A program made the position numbers and the translations under genes. From IMG/VR virus record IMGVR_UViG_3300030329_006476, positions 1-64,000 of that record: 64,000 nucleotides of DNA, one strand, 5' to 3'. The notes below the pieces were generated by a model. The model had not been told where the DNA came from. It made no database searches and worked only from the letters and a program-made list of their open reading frames with translations. The DNA comes from a virus. Positions 55,633 through 62,666 of the stretch are shown here, one piece after another (within the stretch, counting starts at the first letter, position 1; each line of letters begins with the position of its first letter).

Positions 55633-55902
55633 CTACCAACTATTAAAGGTTATGTTTTCTCTATTATTTAAATGCTCTTTAATTTCTTTTAATATTTGCC
55701 TTAGAATATCTTTCTGGGCAAGTATCTTGAGTCTGCCCTCTGACCTTGGGCATTTCTCGTATTGTTTATCAAGGTTCTTAATCATATCCTCTATTATCGA
55801 ACGATCAAATCTCCCCTTATAAGACCAACCTAGGTCGAAGCCTCGTTGCAGACCTTTTTGGTGAGCTTCCTCGAACTCGTTATTTATTCCATTATCCCAC
55901 AT
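55633..55902 (-). CDS. Unknown helical protein
   Basis: 89 residues from ATG 55902 (MWDNGINNEFEEAHQKGLQR). Helical with a basic-acidic C-terminal coiled coil. Confidence 0.5.
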   Translation of the reverse strand: MWDNGINNEFEEAHQKGLQRGFDLGWSYKGRFDRSIIEDMIKNLDKQYEKCPRSEGRLKILAQKDILRQILKEIKEHLNNRENITFNSW

Positions 55903-56036
55903 CACAGACCCCTCAATAAACGAGGGTCAACATAATAACCCCCAGAAGAAACGCTCTCGGTCTCATCCCACAAAGGGTCAAGGAAATTTTCCACATACAA
56001 ATCCCAAATACTTTTGCCGTAGGTATCCGTATTCAT
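55902..56036 (-). CDS. Small unknown protein
   Basis: 44 residues (MNTDTYGKSIWDLYVENFLD). Overlaps both neighbours by one base or codon. Confidence 0.45.
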   Translation of the reverse strand: MNTDTYGKSIWDLYVENFLDPLWDETESVSSGGYYVDPRLLRGL

Positions 56037-56320
56037 TATCCTCCCTCCTCCACGCATTGCCATCCTTCTTCATAAGCCCCTTCAGGGGGCGCAGGATAGG
56101 ATTCCTTGTCCTTTAAGTCAAAACCCTCGGGAACATACATCCAATGCGTCACATCGCCCGTAAGCCATCCATTCGCGCCTCCAAAGACATGACCAGTTTC
56201 AGGGCAGTAATCCACCTCAATCCCATCGTATTTTCCTGCATGAACACCCACGCCATCAAAAAAATAAAAAAGTAGCCTCTCTTTCTCAGGCACTTCGTCC
56301 TCTATATTAATCCACTTCAT
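56036..56320 (-). CDS. DUF551-like protein
   Basis: 94 residues. MKWINIEDEVPEKERLLFYF at the start and VTHWMYVPEGFDLK later follow the DUF551 pattern (W-x-x-(V/I)-x-D-x-(L/V)-P ... VTHWMPLP) of many phages. Function unknown. Confidence 0.65.
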   Translation of the reverse strand: MKWINIEDEVPEKERLLFYFFDGVGVHAGKYDGIEVDYCPETGHVFGGANGWLTGDVTHWMYVPEGFDLKDKESYPAPPEGAYEEGWQCVEEGG

Positions 56321-56576
56321 TTATAAATTTATTTAAAGTTCCTTTTTCTATATATAATTCATCCTCTAGCATAGGTATGATTGTTTCACCTATTTCTATA
56401 TCATGATCCGCGCTCAAGGAATCAAGTAATGAAACTATACCTTTTCCTGTATTTTCCCTGCCTTCTGTACCACTAAGAAACAAGTTGTCGGCAGTTACAA
56501 GCATAAGGTCGTCAAGTTTAATGATGATTGCAGATACTGCATCTTCGGTTCCTCTTATTCCTAGTTTAATTTTCAT
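56307..56576 (-). CDS. Unknown protein
   Basis: 89 residues (MKIKLGIRGTEDAVSAIIIK). Acidic, with alternating strands and helices. Overlaps the DUF551-like gene by 14 bases. Confidence 0.5.
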   Translation of the reverse strand: MKIKLGIRGTEDAVSAIIIKLDDLMLVTADNLFLSGTEGRENTGKGIVSLLDSLSADHDIEIGETIIPMLEDELYIEKGTLNKFINEVD

Positions 56577-56607
56577 GTCGATATTTCGCTATTTTGTAAA
56601 CATGTAT

Positions 56608-56748
56608 TTATGATCTGTCGATGAGATAAACATAAGCCTTGATTACAACATAGATACCAACGAATGTCAAGACAAATTTCCAGAAACCCATCTCTAAAAC
56701 ACCTTCACTCCAAAACATTTCGGTAAAAGTCTTTACAAGGTCGCCCAT
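56608..56748 (-). CDS. Small membrane protein
   Basis: 46 residues: amphipathic start (MGDLVKTFTEMFWSEGVLEM) and one hydrophobic helix (KFVLTFVGIYVVIKAYVYL). Confidence 0.45.
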   Translation of the reverse strand: MGDLVKTFTEMFWSEGVLEMGFWKFVLTFVGIYVVIKAYVYLIDRS

Positions 56749-56820
56749 CTATCTCCAAAGGATCACAACAATAGCCACTGCTATCATCAACACCCAACCC
56801 CATGATATTTTATCTTCCAT
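56749..56820 (-). CDS. Tiny membrane peptide
   Basis: 23 residues with one hydrophobic helix (MEDKISWGWVLMIAVAIVVI). It sits directly between two membrane-protein genes with no gap. Confidence 0.35.
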   Translation of the reverse strand: MEDKISWGWVLMIAVAIVVILWR

Positions 56821-57184
56821 TATTTGAAAAAAGTTTAAACACACTTACAAGCGCCAATACCCCTGCGCATCCTGCACCTATGTCATCTAAATTAAAGTGT
56901 CTATTAGGGAAGATGGCTTGAGAGCCTTCCTCAACCAACAAAAGAGACATGACCCAAAAAGCTATGCGATTAGGACAAAAACGATGCCTACAGATATGAC
57001 ACATCATAAAGGCTATGGCGCCAGCACCCCAAAAATGAAGCATCTTGTCTCCCCCTGCATAAACCTCAATAGTTGTAGCTATACCCCCACCAATATTAAA
57101 AGTTTTAAAGATGGATAGACAACCAAGAAAAAAAACAAAAAGAACAAAAGCTATTTTTATTAAAATATCAACAGATTTCTCCAT
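56810..57184 (-). CDS. VanZ-like membrane protein with DK-LHF motif
   Basis: 124 residues and about four hydrophobic segments. AGGDKMLHFWGAGAIAFM and EEGSQAIFPNRHFNLDDIGAG follow the VanZ-like pattern (DK-x-x-H-F ... E-x-x-Q ... R-x-x-x-x-x-D). The same DK-LHF start occurs at 17029-17253. May alter the host membrane. Confidence 0.55.
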   Translation of the reverse strand: MEKSVDILIKIAFVLFVFFLGCLSIFKTFNIGGGIATTIEVYAGGDKMLHFWGAGAIAFMMCHICRHRFCPNRIAFWVMSLLLVEEGSQAIFPNRHFNLDDIGAGCAGVLALVSVFKLFSNNGR

Positions 57185-57271
57185 TTACCTATTCCAGAAA
57201 TTCTTAATTATTTCAAATGTAAAAACTATAACCACAAAAGCGGCTATATAAAAAAAAGGGTCAGTCGTCAT
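57185..57271 (-). CDS. Tiny membrane protein
   Basis: 28 residues, mostly one hydrophobic helix (FFYIAAFVVIVFTFEIIKNF). It ends next to the VanZ-like start. Three tiny membrane proteins lie within 700 bases here. Confidence 0.4.
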   Translation of the reverse strand: MTTDPFFYIAAFVVIVFTFEIIKNFWNR

Positions 57272-57446
57272 TTTTTATCTCCATCAACTCTTTTATCCAT
57301 TTTTTGGCATCTTCTAATTCATCAAAGATTTTACCCCAATTCTTTTTGTGTGGCTTGTTGACGGCATGAAGTAATTCAACCGCCAGTTCGTTTAGTTCTT
57401 CAGCGCACTTTAAAAAAATATGTTTTTCTTCGTCACTTAGTTTCAT
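57261..57446 (-). CDS. MazG-like nucleotide pyrophosphohydrolase fragment-size protein
   Basis: 61 residues from ATG 57446. KCAEELNELAVELLHAVNKP ... IFDELEDAKKWIKELM has the E-E-L-x-E and D-E-L-x-D metal-binding pairs of MazG-like enzymes, in a minimal form. Such phage proteins hydrolyse nucleotides or (p)ppGpp-like signals. Confidence 0.6.
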   Translation of the reverse strand: MKLSDEEKHIFLKCAEELNELAVELLHAVNKPHKKNWGKIFDELEDAKKWIKELMEIKNDD

Positions 57447-57714
57447 CTTGCTTGGGGAGGGAGGATAGCATGGCTCGGTAGTTTTCAACGGTTATAGCTA
57501 CCTGTAGTTCTTTGGTGAGACATTTGTCGCACTCCTTGAGATATTCTTCGCCATGATGGATTATTTGTTTAGCAGTAGCAATATAGGTTTTATTTAATAC
57601 TCTTACTTTCTCGGGAAAATACTCCGTAGGATGCTTGAGTAGGTCTCTTTTGATTAAGGTAGCGCGTTGAATGCCCTCTTCGTAAGCGTTGTAATGATGA
57701 GATAAAGTGTCCAT
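57433..57714 (-). CDS. Unknown helical protein
   Basis: 93 residues (MDTLSHHYNAYEEGIQRATL). Basic and helical; His/Lys-rich (AKQIIHHGEEYLKECDKCLT). Between the RuvB-like and MazG-like genes and overlapping the latter by 14 bases. Confidence 0.5.
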   Translation of the reverse strand: MDTLSHHYNAYEEGIQRATLIKRDLLKHPTEYFPEKVRVLNKTYIATAKQIIHHGEEYLKECDKCLTKELQVAITVENYRAMLSSLPKQDETK

Positions 57715-57729
57715 GAAGCAATTTACACT

Positions 57730-58662
57730 TTAAAAAGCCTCGCATACCTCTCGACCTTTCGATGTTATTTTGCGCTTTCCGTCGATTTCCATAAGATTTT
57801 TGCTTAAAAGATATAGCTCATGGTCTCGCTGTATCGAGGTCTTGCTCATGCCTAATTTTGCGCACAAAGTGGTTAAGGTGAGCGCTCCATGATTGTGGAG
57901 CTTTTCCAGAATCTGTTTTTCGGTATAAGTAATTCCAAGAGGCAAAATGCCAACTGCATCTTGCAATGCCTTAAAATCATCAAGATTAAAATCAAACTTA
58001 TCCTTGGCTCCGCAATAAAGAGCGATTTCCTTTGCCCGTTTAACGGCGCTACGAGCATTCCCTCGGAGAGTCCCGACAATTGCCTTGAGGCAATCGGGAG
58101 GAAAGAAGGTTTCGGGAGCGCATAACTCCAAGATTTTGCCTAATTCAATATCGCTATACGGCTCAAAATCAATAACCGTCAGCCTATCCTTGAGTGGAGG
58201 AAACAATTTGTCCGACTCCGTAGTGGCAAAGATGAAAGTTTGGCGCTTAAAATCAAACTCAAAATTCATCTCATTCCAAGAGATAGTCTTGCGAGACTTC
58301 TTTTCGCTATTAAAGACTGTTAGAAACGCCTGTTCTAGGTCGGAAGGCAACTCATGAGCCTCATCGAACAAGACCACTATTTCGTTATCCGCTATCAACG
58401 GAAGAAATATTTGCTCGAAAAACTGCTCATTATTCTTGATGGTAGAACAGTTGAGTTCCAAGAAGGGGCGCTTTGCTCCATCCTCGGTATAAAGGTTTTT
58501 GGCAAAAGCCTTGGCGAACTCGGTCTTGCCTATTCCCGCCCTTCCTGCAAAAAAGAGAAAAGGACATTGGCGAGTCTTATTGAAAGCTTCTATATAGAAG
58601 GCAAGCTTCTTTTTTACCGCCCGTTGCCCCACAAGGTCTGGAAAATATTTATCACTCATCAT
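57730..58662 (-). CDS. RuvB-like AAA+ ATPase
   Basis: 310 residues from ATG 58662. DLVGQRAVKKKLAFYIEA, Walker A FFAGRAGIGKTEFAKAF, Walker B IVVLFDEAHELP, sensor 1 TFIFATTESDKL, arginine-finger segment PPLKDRLTVIDFEP, and sensor 2 GNARSAVKRAKEI. The C-terminus is a winged helix (LTLTTLCAKLGMSKTSIQRD), as in RuvB. Likely a branch-migration or clamp-loader-type motor for replication or recombination. No RuvA is seen. Confidence 0.8.
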   Translation of the reverse strand: MMSDKYFPDLVGQRAVKKKLAFYIEAFNKTRQCPFLFFAGRAGIGKTEFAKAFAKNLYTEDGAKRPFLELNCSTIKNNEQFFEQIFLPLIADNEIVVLFDEAHELPSDLEQAFLTVFNSEKKSRKTISWNEMNFEFDFKRQTFIFATTESDKLFPPLKDRLTVIDFEPYSDIELGKILELCAPETFFPPDCLKAIVGTLRGNARSAVKRAKEIALYCGAKDKFDFNLDDFKALQDAVGILPLGITYTEKQILEKLHNHGALTLTTLCAKLGMSKTSIQRDHELYLLSKNLMEIDGKRKITSKGREVCEAF

Positions 58663-58999
58663 CAAATTGGGTTAAGGTGTATTCGATTTTTGACTCAACA
58701 TCCTGAGCGTATTGAGGTTTTTGAGAATTGTCAAGAGAATTCTTGGTATTTTTTGAGGCTGACCCCTCTTTATAGCAAGACTTGCATTGCGACCGCTTCC
58801 CGAATTGCCTACGCTTATCGTTATTAAAGCAATCCAAAGGAAGAAACTCATTGCACTTACTGCACTTTTTCTTCGCCTCTAGAGCGCCTCGGATAACTTC
58901 TAGCCAAGAAGAACTAACAAGAATGGTGGCTTTTCTGCCCACATAATCTCCAAGCTCTTCGTAAGTTATTTCGGTATGTAAGGATGAATTTTTTGACAT
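58652..58999 (-). CDS. Zinc-finger protein (HNH-N-terminal-like)
   Basis: 115 residues. CSKCNEFLPLDCFNNDKRRQFGKRSQCKSCYKE is a CxxC ... CxxC finger of the kind found before phage HNH domains, but no HNH follows. The N-terminus is YEELGDYVGRKATILV. Its end overlaps the RuvB-like start, so it may help load that ATPase. Confidence 0.6.
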   Translation of the reverse strand: MSKNSSLHTEITYEELGDYVGRKATILVSSSWLEVIRGALEAKKKCSKCNEFLPLDCFNNDKRRQFGKRSQCKSCYKEGSASKNTKNSLDNSQKPQYAQDVESKIEYTLTQFDDE

Positions 59000-59008
59000 G
59001 ATGCCCTC

Positions 59009-59037
59009 ACCCTACAGCATCTTCAGGGGAATGTCAA
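59009..59037 (-). promoter_or_regulatory. Promoter of the zinc-finger/RuvB-like pair
   Basis: TTGACA, 17 bp, TAGGGT, then 9 bases to the ATG at 58999. Confidence 0.65.
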
Positions 59038-59534
59038 GGACATTTATAATTTTTAACTTCTTTGTACAACAGGCGCGAGGAGCGACGATGAGATTTAATC
59101 AAGTCCTTCGTGCTGTTGCCCAAGTCATCAATAAGCGCGGGATCAGATATTTCATGGTGAGCAGGGATGTCGTAAGGATATTCGGTATAAAATGCCTTAA
59201 TGTCCTTTATGGTATGAAGATGTTTTAAGTATAAAGCCTCTAAGTCTTTGGAGACCCTCTTTATTTGCGAAAGAAGAGTATTTCGATCTATGGGAACTTC
59301 CTCCGCATCGTATCCTTCTAGAAGAGATTGGACTTCATTTACTAACTCCGTAGGAAGCGTAGCTTCAAATGCAGGATCAGACTCCATCTGACGCATGGCT
59401 TCGATCACGGGTTGATAAAAAAACATCCGCGCCCTTTCGGCTAGGAAGGAGAACTCCTCTTCAAGCACGTTTATTTGCTGAAGATAAAAATTGTGGCTCT
59501 CCCACAAAGTATTAATTTTTTCCGAATGATCCAT
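59034..59534 (-). CDS. Unknown helical protein
   Basis: 166 residues, almost all helical (MDHSEKINTLWESHNFYLQQ; NTLLSQIKRVSKDLEALYLK). Basic Arg-rich C-terminus (KSHRRSSRLLYKEVKNYKCP). No family recognised. Confidence 0.55.
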   Translation of the reverse strand: MDHSEKINTLWESHNFYLQQINVLEEEFSFLAERARMFFYQPVIEAMRQMESDPAFEATLPTELVNEVQSLLEGYDAEEVPIDRNTLLSQIKRVSKDLEALYLKHLHTIKDIKAFYTEYPYDIPAHHEISDPALIDDLGNSTKDLIKSHRRSSRLLYKEVKNYKCP

Positions 59535-59543
59535 CCTCTTATA

Positions 59544-59714
59544 TTAGATGAATTTGTGGAGGATTTCTAGCTGTGAGGTTCCTAGATATTTGCAAAAATA
59601 AGCACAGAATTCAGTGGTCTCACGCGCATTCCATTGCCTGACGGCATCGCCCACCTCAGTATATTTACCGTCTTGCCATAGCTCGGTCAAATTCAAAAAA
59701 GAAACATTGTTCAT
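59544..59714 (-). CDS. Small unknown protein
   Basis: 56 residues (MNNVSFLNLTELWQDGKYTE ... AVRQWNARETTEFCAYFCKY). Helical. Its leader contains two direct ACTAACCAAT repeats and no Shine-Dalgarno. Confidence 0.5.
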   Translation of the reverse strand: MNNVSFLNLTELWQDGKYTEVGDAVRQWNARETTEFCAYFCKYLGTSQLEILHKFI

Positions 59715-59750
59715 ATAGTATATTGGTTAGTATTGGTTAGTAATGAGGGC

Positions 59751-59779
59751 AATCATGCATATTTATTTAGTCCTGTCAA
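59751..59779 (-). promoter_or_regulatory. Promoter of the 59544-59714 gene
   Basis: TTGACA, 17 bp, ATGATT. The ~30-base leader holds ACTAACCAAT twice in tandem. Confidence 0.45.
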
Positions 59780-59964
59780 GAGTTTTTTTCAAAAAGGTAA
59801 TCCAGAATATTCTGAACCACGGCTCCATCCTTGGTCATGATAGCCTCTCCATGCGAAAGAACGATCTTCCACATTGAATAATTTTTGCGCTCTTTTAAAT
59901 AGATTATGTGCGCGCCATTAATATAAAAGATTTCACCATTGTTGTCTGTTACTTTAAATGTCAT
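59776..59964 (-). CDS. Small beta-rich protein
   Basis: 62 residues (MTFKVTDNNGEIFYINGAHI). Beta-hairpin pattern, then a helix (GAVVQNILDYLFEKNS). Overlaps the sigma-like gene by 11 bases; could be its partner. Confidence 0.5.
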   Translation of the reverse strand: MTFKVTDNNGEIFYINGAHIIYLKERKNYSMWKIVLSHGEAIMTKDGAVVQNILDYLFEKNS

Positions 59965-60472
59965 TTGAGTTGGGGGTTATAAGTTTTCGTATTTTAGCAA
60001 TGAGGCGAGACTTATAGACGCTGACTGAAGGGGTGGGGAGGGACATCGCTTCTGCAATTTCCCTCACCGTGTGACCGTCAACCAACAAATTAAATACCAT
60101 TTTTTCTTGAGCGCCTAAGTTTCGGTCGAGGGCTTTGAGGAAGTTTACCCTTTCGGTCTTGATGATCTCTGCAAAAGGGACATCGGCGAGCCAGTCAGGA
60201 TTAAGGGGCAAGTCGGCATCAATAGGAATGGTGGAGGCATGGGAGAGGCTGTCTCGCGATCTTCGGGTTAAATAGGCTTTTATTTGAAAGCGCGCGATCC
60301 CCAAAGCCCAACTCGAAAAGGGTCGAGAGGGGTCATAAAGAGACTCTTTGTTGATAAGGACTTCATTAGACAATTGAATAACATCTTGGGCATCCGCCTC
60401 ATTAAAAATGCGGCGCTTGATATACTTTTCGAGTTGGGGTTGGACTTCTTCAATGGAGGACTGATAACACAT
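59954..60472 (-). CDS. ECF-type sigma factor
   Basis: 172 residues. Region 2: FNEADAQDVIQLSNEVLINKE and RPFSSWALGIARFQIKAYLTRR. Region 4: LGAQEKMVFNLLVDGHTVREIAEAMSLPTPSVSVYKSR. This is the ordinary layout and length of ECF sigma factors. It would give the phage a second sigma beside the one at 18279. It may drive one of the promoter classes seen here. Confidence 0.8.
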   Translation of the reverse strand: MCYQSSIEEVQPQLEKYIKRRIFNEADAQDVIQLSNEVLINKESLYDPSRPFSSWALGIARFQIKAYLTRRSRDSLSHASTIPIDADLPLNPDWLADVPFAEIIKTERVNFLKALDRNLGAQEKMVFNLLVDGHTVREIAEAMSLPTPSVSVYKSRLIAKIRKLITPNSNDI

Positions 60473-61029
60473 TAAAAGGGAACCGCATTATTTACAACGG
60501 CGGTTTGCTTTTTCGGTTTGGCTTTCGCCTTCTTGGTGGTTTTAGTCTTCTTTTTGGTTTTTTGAGGGAGATGCCATTTATATTGCTCTAGCACGAGGCT
60601 ATTGGTGCCGTAGAGGTCGTCTACAGCTAAATGAAGGGTCTCCAAAGCATAGCGAGAAAGAGTAAGGGTTCCCCAATGTTGACCCGCATCAAGACGATTG
60701 TACACCCTTAGCAGAAGCTCTTTGGCCTCATCGGCGCTCGATGGGGAGGCGAGTTCCAATAAGTCCTTCCAGTAGCGATAAGTACCTCTCTGGCGATAGC
60801 GCTTCTTTATTTCGGCCTCTCTCTTCGCTTTGGTTCTCTCCTTGGGAGGTGAGAAATCCAATTCAGTCTGTATTTGCTCTATAATGGAAGACGGAAGACG
60901 GAAAGAGGAGTCTTCCATTTTTTGCGCATGAAGATAAACGAGATTAAGTAAGTTTTGTTGGCGACGCAAAGCCTTCTCTTTTGAAATACCGCCATTGGCT
61001 TGGCGCGCACGCTGCATGGTCATAGTCAT
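60472..61029 (-). CDS. Unknown basic protein
   Basis: 185 residues, very basic. Helical N-terminal two-thirds (EKALRRQQNLLNLVYLHAQK; REAEIKKRYRQRGTYRYWKD) and a Lys/Thr-rich tail (KTKKKTKTTKKAKAKPKKQ). Likely nucleic-acid binding. AAAGGATC precedes the ATG. Just before the sigma gene. Confidence 0.55.
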   Translation of the reverse strand: MTMTMQRARQANGGISKEKALRRQQNLLNLVYLHAQKMEDSSFRLPSSIIEQIQTELDFSPPKERTKAKREAEIKKRYRQRGTYRYWKDLLELASPSSADEAKELLLRVYNRLDAGQHWGTLTLSRYALETLHLAVDDLYGTNSLVLEQYKWHLPQKTKKKTKTTKKAKAKPKKQTAVVNNAVPF

Positions 61030-61069
61030 AGTATAAGATCCTTTGAGATTAATTTATTTAAAGAAGGCT

Positions 61070-61098
61070 ATCTTAGCATGCCTTCGAGGCATTGTCAA
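61070..61098 (-). promoter_or_regulatory. Promoter with inverted repeat in the spacer
   Basis: TTGACA, 17 bp, TAAGAT. The spacer contains ATGCCT, 3 bases, AGGCAT, a candidate operator. It heads the basic protein/sigma operon. Confidence 0.65.
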
Positions 61099-61103
61099 GG
61101 ATA

Positions 61104-61361
61104 TTATTTGCGCGAATTTATTTGCAAAGAAAGATGGTAGCCATCGGACTCTTTCTTTATCGTAGCATCAATTTCGGTATGTCCCCGCGTATAAATTAAA
61201 TGAGAAATAATCTGGGAAAGGCGCACGGGACTTAACCCGCCATGCACGCTTCCCTCTTTATAGGGGTCATCAGAAATAAGAGATTGTATGACAGACTTAA
61301 GCTGTTTCATGGAAAAAGGCAAATCATCTTCAGGTAGTTGACCTTTATTGAACGCAATCAT
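61104..61361 (-). CDS. Unknown protein
   Basis: 85 residues (MIAFNKGQLPEDDLPFSMKQ ... LSQIISHLIYTRGHTEIDAT). Mixed alpha/beta. Ends just before the promoter at 61070. Confidence 0.5.
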   Translation of the reverse strand: MIAFNKGQLPEDDLPFSMKQLKSVIQSLISDDPYKEGSVHGGLSPVRLSQIISHLIYTRGHTEIDATIKKESDGYHLSLQINSRK

Positions 61362-61384
61362 TGAATATTTGTGTATATATAAAG

Positions 61385-61558
61385 GTGAAAAAGGCTAAAA
61401 TTACCCATAAAATAACATCCGATTTTGTAATAGATTTATATAAGAAAGCCCGAGAAGAAACAGGAGAGAAAAGAGAAAACCTACTCAAGCAAGCCAAGTT
61501 TTTCAGTAAACATATAGGGAAATATTTGGCTCAAGAGGTTTCGGAATCAAGCACCTGA
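61385..61558 (+). CDS. Possible small basic protein on the plus strand
   Basis: 57 residues from GTG 61385 (MKKAKITHKITSDFVIDLYK). Basic and helical. It fills the only gap among minus-strand genes here, with AAAGG just before the start, and overlaps the end of the convergent gene. Moderate support only. Confidence 0.4.
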   Translation: MKKAKITHKITSDFVIDLYKKAREETGEKRENLLKQAKFFSKHIGKYLAQEVSESST

Positions 61559-61770
61559 CTTTCGTCCTCCCACTCGTTCGAATAAGGATTTTTCTTCTCT
61601 ACGGACAACAATTTCAAGTCTGAGTTTTTAGCCTTAATGCTTTCAAGCTGAAAAGCCAGCGCTTCTTCAGGGGTAAAACAGTTATAATAATGGTAAAAAG
61701 TGCTAATATCATCGGGATATTGGCACTTAATCCTAAAATCAAAACTTCTCTCAATCTTTTTCTTCTTCAC
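61531..61770 (-). CDS. Unknown protein
   Basis: 79 residues from GTG 61770. The N-terminal part of the longer frame is Pro/Leu-rich and overlaps the gene upstream, so the later start is preferred. It contains IKCQYPDDISTFYHYYNCFT followed by an acidic C-terminus. Confidence 0.45.
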   Translation of the reverse strand: MKKKKIERSFDFRIKCQYPDDISTFYHYYNCFTPEEALAFQLESIKAKNSDLKLLSVEKKNPYSNEWEDESQVLDSETS

Positions 61771-62221
61771 CAGTCTTGGATAATGGGGGGAAGGGGGTGG
61801 AAATAGGGGAGGCTTCTTCAGAAGGAGGGGGAGGGTCACTATCAAGGGCGTTTTCCTTTAGCATAGCGGAAATGTCCTCCCCCAACTGTTCGAGCAGCTT
61901 AATGTACTGAGAATCCACAAATAAATGATTTTGTGCAATTGCCGCATGATAACCATCGGAATAATTGTACAGGGTATCCCCGTCTGCAAGAACGCTGGAA
62001 GCTTGCGTGCGCCCAGCCTCAAATCCCACTTGATAAGAGGCATCCTTTGTTGCCAACAACTGCTGGCCGAAATCGGCTATTTGGGCATCCTGAATATTGG
62101 ATTCGAGCTGATAGGTCTCCAGTAATATCTGAAGCGATTCGCGCTTACTTGACTGGGCTTGAATAATAAATCCGCATAAAATAACGGCAGCAATCCACAG
62201 ATATCTTTCATGTACTTTCAT
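61751..62221 (-). CDS. Membrane-anchored unknown protein
   Basis: 156 residues. One N-terminal transmembrane helix (YLWIAAVILCGFIIQAQS), a helical middle and a Pro/Ser/Glu-rich end (SDPPPPSEEASPISTPFPPL). Topology resembles an inner-membrane spanin or a periplasmic anchor. Confidence 0.5.
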   Translation of the reverse strand: MKVHERYLWIAAVILCGFIIQAQSSKRESLQILLETYQLESNIQDAQIADFGQQLLATKDASYQVGFEAGRTQASSVLADGDTLYNYSDGYHAAIAQNHLFVDSQYIKLLEQLGEDISAMLKENALDSDPPPPSEEASPISTPFPPLSKTGEEEKD

Positions 62222-62228
62222 ATATATA

Positions 62229-62399
62229 TTAGTATTGAGGGTTCCAGTAAATGTTTTTAAAAAGAACTAGGCGAACCTGAGGGCCTTCATCTACATCCAG
62301 CCCGATAGGCTCGCCCTCGGGAACAGCTTCCTCGCTGTCTTCATAAAAAAACTCTTCTACATCAGAAGCAAAAACTAGGTCTATCGTATTCATATTCAT
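62229..62399 (-). CDS. Small acidic unknown protein
   Basis: 56 residues (MNMNTIDLVFASDVEEFFYE), acidic middle, and a C-terminal strand LVLFKNIYWNPQY. Second ATG at 62393 is possible. Confidence 0.5.
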   Translation of the reverse strand: MNMNTIDLVFASDVEEFFYEDSEEAVPEGEPIGLDVDEGPQVRLVLFKNIYWNPQY

Positions 62400-62408
62400 T
62401 ATAAAGGA

Positions 62409-62666
62409 TTATTTAAACATCATAAGTTGGTTTGGGTCATATTCTTCTTCTACATCATTACTTTCTGCAACTCCGCTCGTCTTGGGTATTGGGCGCTTAG
62501 TGCGTAGCCAATTTCGCTGAGCAATCCGAACTACAAACCGCATAAATGCAAACGAGTATATTTTATTAAGGGTCACGCTGGAACCATCTTCTTCAGTGAT
62601 GGTAAAAGCTTTACCCTCCTCATCGTACGAAAACGTGGCGTATTTTAGTTCCTTAGTTATTTTCAT
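62409..62666 (-). CDS. Small protein with possible clamp-binding C-terminus
   Basis: 85 residues. A beta-rich N-terminus (ATFSYDEEGKAFTITEEDGS), a helix, and an acidic linker ending DPNQLMMFK. QLMMF resembles the QL(S/D)LF sliding-clamp-binding motif. It overlaps the helicase-like gene by ATGA, so a replication role is plausible. Confidence 0.5.
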   Translation of the reverse strand: MKITKELKYATFSYDEEGKAFTITEEDGSSVTLNKIYSFAFMRFVVRIAQRNWLRTKRPIPKTSGVAESNDVEEEYDPNQLMMFK

